Of a DNA stretch of 6,963 nt, positions 1 to 5,477 are shown piece by piece. The notes under the pieces were generated by a model. It was given only the letters and a program-made list of their open reading frames with translations. It had not been told where the DNA came from and made no database searches. Numbering within the stretch: the first letter of the stretch is position 1; each line of letters opens with the position of its first letter. The DNA is from RGIG5579 sp045590715 (GTDB lineage Bacteria > Bacillota > Clostridia > Oscillospirales > SIG627), in NCBI GenBank assembly GCA_045590715.1, contig JAZNRO010000004.1:1-6963 (forward strand), read 5' to 3'. Made by a program: the position numbers and the translations under genes.

Positions 1-95
1 ACTGAAGGAGAGCGTGAGACTCGGCTTTTGGCGAAGGGAGAATTTTCGCAGGCTCCTTCCACCGCAAGCGGTCCCCCTTCCTCTCGGAGGAAGGC
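1..95. repeat. Hairpin-rich intergenic repeat, cut by the window edge
   Basis: No believable gene lies here. The sequence folds into several short stems: GAAGGAG (4-10) can pair with CTCCTTC (53-59), CCGC/GCGG forms a tight stem at 62-71, and CCTTCCTC/GAGGAAGG (76-83/87-94) is a perfect 8-bp stem with a TCG loop. Closely packed stems of this make are what I remember from dispersed extragenic repeats in gut Clostridia; that is recollection, not a search result. The unit may continue left of base 1, and the GC-rich stretch to about 130 (GGCGGGGCGTCGAGGCC) may belong to it. The short plus-strand reading frame over it is arginine/proline-rich and has no ribosome binding site. Confidence 0.5.
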
Positions 96-195
96 TTTCC
101 GGCGGGGCGTCGAGGCCTTTGGCTCCTACGGATCAAACCCGAAATGATGTGCGTCGGTGTGTGGGGTCTTACGAAAAATATAAGAGGAGTATTTT

Positions 196-264
196 GTAGG
201 GGCGAACTGCGTTCGCCCGATAACACGGTACAAATCCAGACGGGCGAACGCAGTTCGCCCCTAC
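196..264. repeat. Nested perfect inverted repeat (REP/BIME-like palindrome)
   Basis: A 24-base arm at 196-219 is perfectly reverse-complementary to 241-264, with a 21-base spacer. Each arm is itself a hairpin: GGGCGAAC-TGC-GTTCGCCC (200-218), and its mirror image GGGCGAAC-GCA-GTTCGCCC (242-260). The element can therefore fold as one long stem or as two small hairpins. Two inverted copies of a small palindrome around a short spacer is the architecture of REP doublets (BIMEs), which in other bacteria are mobilised by RAYT transposases. No transposase is present in the window. It lies downstream of the polA operon, beyond the likely terminator, and no T-run follows it on either strand, so a terminator role is unlikely. 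Confidence 0.8.
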
Positions 265-278
265 GAATAGAAAGCCAA

Positions 279-501
279 AGTTTTTCTTTGCGGAAAGGGA
301 GAAAAAGTGATGTTATCACTTTTTTGATGCTTTTCGACCGCCGATACCCGGTTTTGAACGACCGAAGGGGAGGAACAAAACCACGGTATCAAGGAGTTCT
401 ACTTTCTTTTTCCCAAAAAGGTGCGAAAACTATGGCTTTGTGTGATGACACCAAGTTCAGTTTTTCTTTGCTTCCTTTCTTTTTTCGAAAAAGAAAGGAA
501 G
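279..501. repeat. Direct 13-mer pair and A/T hairpins downstream of polA
   Basis: The 13-mer AGTTTTTCTTTGC occurs at 279-291 and again at 459-471, exactly 180 bases apart. Between them are an imperfect palindrome (343-356 with 376-390; GATACC and GGTTTTG pair with their complements around a small internal loop) and a small stem CTTTTT-CCC-AAAAAG (406-420). The block ends in a 14-bp stem with TCG loop (471-484/488-501) that directly abuts the polA stop codon. That last hairpin has no T-run on either strand. The similar pyrimidine-arm hairpins suggest degenerate copies of one dispersed element inserted after polA. No gene is supported: the overlapping reading frames lack ribosome binding sites and are low in complexity. 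Confidence 0.5.
302..325. terminator. Probable bidirectional rho-independent terminator after polA
   Basis: AAAAAGTGAT (302-311), loop GTT, and ATCACTTTTT (315-324) form a perfect 10-bp stem. A T-run follows on the plus strand (320-325) and, read the other way, five T follow on the minus strand. It is the first hairpin with a T-run encountered by transcripts leaving polA, about 180 bases past the stop. The GC content of the stem is low, so efficiency is uncertain. Confidence 0.5.
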
Positions 502-3051
502 TTACTTGGCGTCGTACCAGGTAAAGCCTTCTTTTGCTTCGGCAACGAGAGGCACGGAAAGGGCGGCTGCCTTTTCCATTTCTTCCGAAAGGATCCGGGC
601 GGCTTTCTCTTTTTCTTCTACCGGGCACTCTAAAATCAGTTCGTCGTGCACCTGGAGAATGAGAGAAGCCTGAAGATTTTCTTCCGCAAGGCGCTTGTCC
701 ACCCGTACCATAGCAATTTTAATAATATCCGCGGCAGTGCCTTGGATCGGCGCGTTCATGGCAACTCGCTCACCAAAGGCCACAAGGTTCTTTTTGGGCG
801 CTTTCAATTCCGGAATATAGCGCCGTCTGCCAAAGAGAGTGGTGACAAAGCCGTCTTCGTGGGCCTTTTCCTTTACCCCGTCAAGATAAGAGCGGATACC
901 GGGGAACAGGGCAAAGTACTTTTCAATATAGTCTTTTGCTACCCGCATAGGAACGCCGATATCCTGGCTGAGAGAATATTCTCCGATCCCGTATACGATA
1001 CCGAAGTTTACCGCTTTGGCGCTCTTTCGCATCTCTGCGGTAACTTCTTCCGGGCTTACGTGGAAGATTTCCGAAGCGGTCTTGGTGTGAATATCTCTGC
1101 CCTCCAGGAAGAAGGAGCGCATGGTAGCATCCTCTGCCATGTGAGCCAGAAGGCGCAGTTCGATCTGGGAGTAGTCTGCATCAATGAGCACCAGATCTTC
1201 TTTTCCGGCGGTGAAGAAACGGCGCATTTCTCTGCCAAGCTCCGTTTTTACCGGAATATTCTGCAGATTGGGCTCTGCCGAGGAAAGGCGGCCGGTGGCC
1301 GTCAGCATCTGATTAAAGGAAGTGTGGATGCGACTGTCTTCCCGGATCTGTTTTAGCATCCCTTCTACGTAGGTGCTGTAGAGTTTGGTTACCGTGCGGT
1401 AAGAAAGGATTAGATCAATAATGGGGGAATAGGGACGAAGCTTTGACAGGGTCTCCGCATCGGTGGCGTAGCCGGTCTTGGTCTTCTTTCCCGGCGGGAG
1501 CATCAGTTTTTCAAAAAGGATCACGCCCAGCTGCTTGGGAGAGGAAATGAGAAATTCTTCTCCGGCACATTCATAGATCTTTTCCTTCAGCTCCTCGGAA
1601 AGGGCAAGAAGCTGCTTGCCGTAATTTTCAATGCCGTCCCGGGATACCGCAAAGCCCTTTTCTTCCATTTTGGCAAGAACCCGGGCCAGGGGCAATTCCG
1701 TTTCAAAATACAGATCCTTTGCCGTGCTTTCCGAAAGCTGTGAGAGAAGAACCCGGTACAAGCGGGAGATCACAGAAAGGGAAGTGGCTACGTCAAGGGA
1801 GCCGGGTGCCAGGTTCTCTTTTAAATAAACCAGGGCCAGACGGGATAGGGTCATAGCCGTATTTTGGGAATTGAGTACGTAAGAACAAAGGGCAAGGTCA
1901 AAAGAAACAGTGATATTTTCCATATCGCCAAAAGCCTTGTAGCAACGGTGGAGAAAAGCCTTGGAATCCGCTACTACGATTTTGGACTTTTGGAAAAGGG
2001 ACTTGATATCGCCGGAAAGCCGGACGGCTTTTCCTTCGGAAAGGGCGTAAAAGTCGTTTTCATCAAAGGTGATAAATAAAAGATCTTCTTTGATTTCGCC
2101 CGCGTCCCGGGAGAGGATCTCCTCTTTTTCCTGGGGCAGGTCAAACATAGAACCCTGGGCAAAGTCTTCCTGGGGCTCTGCTTTTTTTACTTCTTCCAGG
2201 CCAAAGCTCTGGAGCATTTTGAAAAACTCCAGTTCGGTGAGAAGGGGCTGCATTAAATCTTTATCAATGCCGGAATAGGGAAAATCTTCAATGGCAGAAA
2301 GGCCCGGCACTTCCCGGCAGATCTCCGCCAGAAAACGGCTTCTGTAAGCGTCTTCCTTGCCGTCTTTCAGCTTTTCCTTGGCGCTGGGGCCTACGGGGAG
2401 AGCGTCAATATCTTCATAAACGCCGTCAAGACTGCCGCGCTCGGAGATAAGCTTTACTGCGGTCTTTTCGCCGATGCCGCGGACACCGGGAATGTTATCG
2501 CTGCTGTCACCGGCCAGAGCCTTTACGTCAATGAGCTGACGGGGGGCAAGACCGAATTTTTCAAAGAGTACCTGGGGGGTGATCTCTTCGTCCTTGCCGG
2601 TGCTGGCAAGGATCAGGGTCACGTTTTCCCCTACCAGCTGATAGGAGTCCCGGTCCCCTGTTACAAGAAAGGCACGGTTTCCGCCCTGGGCGGCAACCCG
2701 GGACAGGGTACCTAAAATATCGTCTGCCTCGTAGCCTTCTTTTTCCACAATTTCAATTCCTAAGGCCTTTGTCGCCTCATGCAGATAGGGCATCTGGGCC
2801 CGAAGATCGTCGGGCATAGGCTTGCGGGTGGCCTTGTACCCAGCGTCAAACTTGTGACGGAAGGTGGGGGCGTGCAGGTCGAAAGCGGCCACCGCATAGT
2901 CCGGCATTACCGCTTCCAGGTGCTTTTTTACAATATTGATATAGCCGAAAATGGCGTTTGTGGGCAGGCCCTTGGAATTGGAAAGGGGGCGCACCCCGTA
3001 AAAGGCTCGATTCAGGAGGCTGTTGGCGTCCAGAATGAGAATTTTCTTCAT
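502..3051 (-). CDS. polA: DNA polymerase I
   Basis: 849-residue DNA polymerase I, which fills repair gaps and removes RNA primers in the cytoplasm. The N-terminal 5'-3' (FEN-like) nuclease, about residues 1-290, keeps its acidic metal ligands D8, D58, D110/D111, D133/D135 and D182/D185. The middle 3'-5' exonuclease-like domain (about 310-460) looks inactive: the first motif reads FDEN (329-332) with Asn where the family has Glu, exo II reads ADSKAF (361-366), and no Yx3D exo III is visible. This is common in Firmicutes Pol I. The polymerase domain has motif A DYSQIELR (catalytic D626), O-helix R675/K679/F683/Y687 and motif C VHDE (D803, E804). Length fits the family (Taq 832, E. coli 928). 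The start is set by AGAAGG (3059-3064) seven bases upstream. It follows ychF by 26 bp, so the two are probably one operon. Confidence 0.97.
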   Translation of the reverse strand: MKKILILDANSLLNRAFYGVRPLSNSKGLPTNAIFGYINIVKKHLEAVMPDYAVAAFDLHAPTFRHKFDAGYKATRKPMPDDLRAQMPYLHEATKALGIEIVEKEGYEADDILGTLSRVAAQGGNRAFLVTGDRDSYQLVGENVTLILASTGKDEEITPQVLFEKFGLAPRQLIDVKALAGDSSDNIPGVRGIGEKTAVKLISERGSLDGVYEDIDALPVGPSAKEKLKDGKEDAYRSRFLAEICREVPGLSAIEDFPYSGIDKDLMQPLLTELEFFKMLQSFGLEEVKKAEPQEDFAQGSMFDLPQEKEEILSRDAGEIKEDLLFITFDENDFYALSEGKAVRLSGDIKSLFQKSKIVVADSKAFLHRCYKAFGDMENITVSFDLALCSYVLNSQNTAMTLSRLALVYLKENLAPGSLDVATSLSVISRLYRVLLSQLSESTAKDLYFETELPLARVLAKMEEKGFAVSRDGIENYGKQLLALSEELKEKIYECAGEEFLISSPKQLGVILFEKLMLPPGKKTKTGYATDAETLSKLRPYSPIIDLILSYRTVTKLYSTYVEGMLKQIREDSRIHTSFNQMLTATGRLSSAEPNLQNIPVKTELGREMRRFFTAGKEDLVLIDADYSQIELRLLAHMAEDATMRSFFLEGRDIHTKTASEIFHVSPEEVTAEMRKSAKAVNFGIVYGIGEYSLSQDIGVPMRVAKDYIEKYFALFPGIRSYLDGVKEKAHEDGFVTTLFGRRRYIPELKAPKKNLVAFGERVAMNAPIQGTAADIIKIAMVRVDKRLAEENLQASLILQVHDELILECPVEEKEKAARILSEEMEKAAALSVPLVAEAKEGFTWYDAK

Positions 3052-3055
3052 AATC

Positions 3056-3065
3056 GTTCCTTCTC
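3056..3065 (-). promoter_or_regulatory. Ribosome binding site of polA
   Basis: On the minus strand GAGAAGGAAC lies seven bases before the polA ATG, inside the 26-bp gap after the ychF stop. No -35/-10 pair is visible in this gap, which supports co-transcription from the promoter upstream of ychF. Confidence 0.7.
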
Positions 3066-3077
3066 TTTTTGAGATTT

Positions 3078-4181
3078 TTATACGTTGAAGCGGAAGAGGA
3101 CGATATCTCCGTCCTTCACCTCGTATTCTTTTCCTTCACTGCGAAGAAGTCCCTTTTCACGAACGGCGGCCATAGAGCCGAGAGAAATAAGGTCGTCAAA
3201 GGAAACCACCTCTGCACGGATAAAGCCGCGCTCAAAGTCGGAATGGATCTTGCCGGCGGCCTGGGGCGCCAGGGTGCCTTTGGTAATGGTCCAGGCTCTT
3301 ACCTCCGGCTTTCCGGCGGTCAGGTAACTGATAAGGCCAAGGAGAGAGTAGCCGGCCTGGATCAGTCTTTCAAGGCCTGCGTGCTCAATGCCCAGGTCCT
3401 CTAAAAAGAGGGCTCTGTCTTCTGCCGGCAGTTCCGCCAGCTCCGATTCGATCTTGGCGCAGATGGGAATGATCTCGTTTCCGCTTTCCTTGGCGTACTG
3501 GGCCAGTGCCGCGTAAGCGGGGTTGTTTGCGGAAAGGTTTTCGTAGTCTACGATATCGTCTTCCGATACGTTGGCCGCGAAGATCTGGGGCTTCATAGAA
3601 AGAAGGGGCATCTCCAGTAGCATTGCTTTTTCGTTATCGGAAAATTCAAGGCCTCTGGGGCTTTTGCCTTCTTCCAGTTTGTCAGTCAGCTTTTTAATCA
3701 GGTCAATTTCCGCCTGGGCGCTCTTGTCACCCTTCAGCTTCTTTACGGCTCTATCCATTCTTCTTTCCAGAATTTCAAGGTCGGAAAGGATCAGCTCCAT
3801 ATTGATTACGTCTGCATCGCGCACCGGGTCAATGCCCTTGTCTACGTGTACGATATCCGCATCTTCAAAGCAGCGTACTACGTGCACGATGGCGTCTACC
3901 TCGCGAATGTGGGAAAGGAATTTGTTGCCCAGACCTTCGCCCTGGCTTGCGCCTTTTACAAGGCCGGCAATGTCAACAAATTCGATTACCGCAGGGGTCA
4001 CCTTTTCCGGATCGTACATTTCTTTCAGTTTGTCCAGTCTTTTATCCGGCACCGGTACAATGCCCACATTGGGCTCAATGGTGCAGAAAGGGTAGTTGGC
4101 CGCCTGGGCGCCACCGCCGGTCATGGCGTTAAACAGTGTGCTTTTTCCTACGTTGGGAAGTCCTACAATACCTAGTTTCAT
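3078..4181 (-). CDS. ychF: Ribosome-associated ATPase YchF (Obg family)
   Basis: 367-residue member of the Obg/TRAFAC P-loop family, full length for YchF (E. coli about 363). YchF hydrolyses ATP rather than GTP, binds ribosomes, and has been linked to stress and redox responses. The P-loop GLPNVGKST is at residues 7-15, the switch II DIAGLVKGAS at 70-79, and the NKxD specificity motif of GTPases is replaced by NVSE (204-207), the change expected for the ATP-using YchF branch. A helical insertion spans about 120-195. The C-terminal TGS domain (about 283-366) begins near ISYLTAGKPEVRAWT and ends YEVKDGDIVLFRFNV. Start sites AAGG (spacing 5) and GGAG (spacing 11) lie upstream. It is the first gene of a probable ychF-polA operon and has its own sigma-A promoter. 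Confidence 0.97.
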   Translation of the reverse strand: MKLGIVGLPNVGKSTLFNAMTGGGAQAANYPFCTIEPNVGIVPVPDKRLDKLKEMYDPEKVTPAVIEFVDIAGLVKGASQGEGLGNKFLSHIREVDAIVHVVRCFEDADIVHVDKGIDPVRDADVINMELILSDLEILERRMDRAVKKLKGDKSAQAEIDLIKKLTDKLEEGKSPRGLEFSDNEKAMLLEMPLLSMKPQIFAANVSEDDIVDYENLSANNPAYAALAQYAKESGNEIIPICAKIESELAELPAEDRALFLEDLGIEHAGLERLIQAGYSLLGLISYLTAGKPEVRAWTITKGTLAPQAAGKIHSDFERGFIRAEVVSFDDLISLGSMAAVREKGLLRSEGKEYEVKDGDIVLFRFNV

Positions 4182-4214
4182 TTTTTCCTTTTCTCCTAAA
4201 CAAAATACAATTTT

Positions 4215-4243
4215 ATTTTATCATAAGAGAGGGGCGATTTCAA
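4215..4243 (-). promoter_or_regulatory. Sigma-A promoter of the ychF-polA operon
   Basis: On the minus strand the -35 is TTGAAA (4238-4243) and the -10 is TAAAAT (4215-4220), separated by exactly 17 bases. Transcription would start near 4208, giving a leader of about 27 bases that carries the AGGAG/AAGG ribosome binding region (4187-4197). The promoter lies between the peptidase terminator and ychF, so the operon appears transcriptionally separate from the upstream block. Confidence 0.7.
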
Positions 4244-4261
4244 GGGGAAAGGAGTTTTCCC

Positions 4262-4295
4262 GCAAAAAGAAAACAGCCGTGTTTTACACGGCTGT
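4262..4295 (-). terminator. Rho-independent terminator of the C39 peptidase gene
   Basis: ACAGCCGTG (4273-4281) and CACGGCTGT (4287-4295) form a perfect 9-bp GC-rich stem with a TTTTA loop. On the minus strand it is followed by TTTCTTTTT. It sits 11 bases past the peptidase stop codon and insulates ychF from the upstream gene. Confidence 0.88.
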
Positions 4296-4306
4296 AGATA
4301 AATGAA

Positions 4307-5071
4307 TTATGTTTTTTGTAATGAAATATAGACTGCTTGATTGCTAAGCTCGGCAAAACGTTTTTCAACGATATGTTTTTGATATGCCACGTTGCTACCG
4401 GATATAGGATCATTAAAAAAATAATAGTCATCGTTGTATCCTACCAAAACCAGGCAATGTTCCCCTGCAATCCAGGTAAATTCTTTGCCGTTATTTAAAT
4501 GCCAGGTATTGCCTTGGGAGGATTTCTTCATTCCCATTGTTGCCCAGATTAAAAGGGGCTGCTCACGGTCAATGTATTCTTTGCAAAGTTGTTCCAAGGA
4601 TTGATCGGTAATTGCCTTGGCGGTGCAGTTTGAATTTTTTTGATTGATTGCTAGGGCAATTGCACCGGAGAAACAACCGTATGAATTGTTTGTAAAAGGG
4701 TTTCCGGCAAAAACTTTGTTGGGGTCTGGTCCGTAGAGTTTTCCGTTTGAATAATAAAAATCTTCGCTGTGTTCAATCCAGTTTCTTGCAAATTCTTGCG
4801 GTGTAATATTTATATTATAAAAATTTAAAACCATAGTAGCTGCTACCGCTTCGCACCCAGTTGGCAAATCCGGGAATTGACAAAGGGTAGGAACGGAAAT
4901 AAATTTTTCTTTTGTTGATGCATCTGGGGAGGACATAAGAGGGTCGATGATTGTAATGGGTTCATTTTTGCCGTTTGTTTCATTTGTTTCTGTTAGGAAA
5001 GGTTGTTTGTTGCAGGAACAGTATGTAATTAAAAATCCAGCAATCAAAATAAATCCAAGTAGTTTTTTCAT
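4307..5071 (-). CDS. Secreted C39-like cysteine peptidase, probable lipoprotein
   Basis: 254-residue protein of the C39_2-like papain-fold peptidase group. I start it at 5071, where GGAGG lies five bases upstream; an in-frame ATG seven codons earlier at 5092 lacks such a site. Residues 1-20 form a signal peptide (MKK, hydrophobic core, then YCSC). Cys20 is the likely lipidated residue, though the lipobox with Tyr/Cys before Ser is atypical. A polar linker runs from 21 to 55. The catalytic domain shows Gln65, TGCEA with Cys73, GEHCLVLVGYND with His205, and NDP with Asp221, a Cys-His-Asp triad; YGCFSGA (131-137) is another family-like motif. The substrate is unknown; a surface role on peptides or cell-wall material is inference. 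No ABC transporter or bacteriocin gene is nearby, so it is not an evident bacteriocin-processing C39. Sampled lines are about 35% GC against over 60% in sampled polA and ychF lines, hinting at acquisition. Confidence 0.85.
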   Translation of the reverse strand: MKKLLGFILIAGFLITYCSCNKQPFLTETNETNGKNEPITIIDPLMSSPDASTKEKFISVPTLCQFPDLPTGCEAVAATMVLNFYNINITPQEFARNWIEHSEDFYYSNGKLYGPDPNKVFAGNPFTNNSYGCFSGAIALAINQKNSNCTAKAITDQSLEQLCKEYIDREQPLLIWATMGMKKSSQGNTWHLNNGKEFTWIAGEHCLVLVGYNDDYYFFNDPISGSNVAYQKHIVEKRFAELSNQAVYISLQKT

Positions 5072-5093
5072 GTTTTCCTCCGTTTTTTGCAAA

Positions 5094-5111
5094 AAACTTC
5101 ATCTTTAGAAG
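5094..5111. repeat. 18-bp direct repeat, copy 1 (candidate operator)
   Basis: AAACTTCATCTTTAGAAG matches copy 2 at 17 of 18 positions. It lies over the predicted start site of the peptidase transcript, just downstream of its -10 (5113-5118), where a bound protein would block RNA polymerase. CTTC and GAAG at its right part give it partial dyad symmetry. Confidence 0.6.
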
Positions 5112-5112
5112 G

Positions 5113-5141
5113 AGTGTATCACAAAATTTGGATAAAATCAA
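5113..5141 (-). promoter_or_regulatory. Promoter of the C39 peptidase gene (extended -10)
   Basis: On the minus strand the -35 is TTGATT (5136-5141) and the -10 is TACACT (5113-5118), 17 bases apart, with TG one base before the -10 (TGATACACT, an extended -10). The start would fall near 5106, about 35 bases before the ATG. One copy of the 18-bp repeat ends just upstream of the -35 and the other covers the start site. Confidence 0.6.
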
Positions 5142-5146
5142 TATAG

Positions 5147-5164
5147 AAACTTCATCTTTATAAG
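5147..5164. repeat. 18-bp direct repeat, copy 2 (candidate operator)
   Basis: AAACTTCATCTTTATAAG lies five bases beyond the peptidase -35 (5136-5141) and 18 bases before the XRE start codon. It begins 53 bases from copy 1, about five helical turns, so two bound proteins would face the same side of the DNA. It is also placed to affect expression of the XRE gene. Confidence 0.6.
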
Positions 5165-5170
5165 ATTTTT

Positions 5171-5176
5171 GGAGTG
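5171..5176 (+). promoter_or_regulatory. Ribosome binding site of the XRE gene
   Basis: GGAG (5171-5174) lies seven bases before the ATG at 5182 and fixes this start. No convincing -35/-10 pair is visible upstream on the plus strand: TATAAG (5159-5164) and TATAGA (5142-5147) are possible -10 elements without good -35 partners. The hexamer GGAGTG also follows repeat copy 1, suggesting a wider local duplication. Confidence 0.65.
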
Positions 5177-5181
5177 CCAAA

Positions 5182-5427
5182 ATGAAGATATATTGGAATG
5201 GAAAATCGAAAAATATTATCGGAAACAATATTAAGACTTTGCGGAAACGAATGGGAATCACACAAAAAGCGTTGGCGGAGAAGCTTCAACTGGAAGGCCA
5301 TGAGTTTTCTGATCTTACCATTTTGCGAATTGAACAAGGAACAAGATTTGTCCCGGATTACGAGGTTGTCATTTTAGCAGATTTTTTCAAAGTATCTACC
5401 GAGGAGCTTCTTAGAACGACAATATAA
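5182..5427 (+). CDS. XRE-family (Cro/CI-type) transcriptional regulator
   Basis: 81-residue single-domain helix-turn-helix protein. The HTH_3 domain occupies about residues 14-77: the scaffold helix is NNIKTLRKRMGIT, the first HTH helix TQKALAEKLQ (27-36), the recognition helix around SDLTILRIEQG (43-53), then TRFVPDYEVVILADFFKVS, where the final helices pack. There is no sensor or ligand domain, so control is probably by its amount or by dimer formation. Short stand-alone XRE proteins ending in this RxVPDYE-type motif are frequent in Clostridia. It is divergent from the C39 peptidase gene (110 bp between start codons), and two 18-bp repeats in that gap are likely binding sites. By inference it represses the peptidase and perhaps itself. 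A bidirectional terminator overlaps its stop codon, so it is monocistronic. Confidence 0.9.
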   Translation: MKIYWNGKSKNIIGNNIKTLRKRMGITQKALAEKLQLEGHEFSDLTILRIEQGTRFVPDYEVVILADFFKVSTEELLRTTI

Positions 5428-5468
5428 AAAGGAAACAGTGCTGCAAAGCAAACGCTGTTTCCTTTTTT
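5426..5468. terminator. Bidirectional terminator between convergent genes
   Basis: AAAAAGGAAACAG (5426-5438) pairs with CTGTTTCCTTTTT (5455-5467). A T-run ends at 5468 on the plus strand, and a matching T-run is read on the minus strand. Inside, TGCT-GCAA-AGCA (5439-5450) adds a second small stem closed by a GNRA-type loop. It overlaps the XRE stop codon and lies ten bases past the stop of the converging membrane-protein gene, so it probably serves both. Confidence 0.88.
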
Positions 5469-5477
5469 GTATTACAA

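Noticed and set aside
471..501. Hairpin abutting the polA stop as its terminator
   Set aside because: The stem is long but not followed by a T-run on either strand; 302-325 fits better. It is kept as part of a repeat.
1..501. CRISPR array in the repeat-rich left end
   Set aside because: The repeats are different palindromes, not regularly spaced identical units, and no cas gene is present.
144..524. 126-codon plus-strand reading frame over the repeat region
   Set aside because: It runs through the nested palindrome and A/T hairpins, has no ribosome binding site and translates to low-complexity sequence that simply mirrors the repeats.
646..1356. 236-codon plus-strand frame opposite polA
   Set aside because: It is the antisense shadow of the conserved polymerase domain; there is no promoter or ribosome binding site, and polA itself is certain.
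5072..5092. Start of the C39 peptidase at the upstream ATG (5092)
   Set aside because: GGAGG lies five bases before the ATG at 5071, and the signal peptide begins naturally at MKK there; the extra seven codons overlap the leader and that ribosome binding site.
5072..5181. Riboswitch or toxin-antitoxin pairing in the XRE/peptidase gap
   Set aside because: The gap is too short and lacks conserved riboswitch structure; the partner is a secreted peptidase rather than a small toxin, and the genes are divergent.
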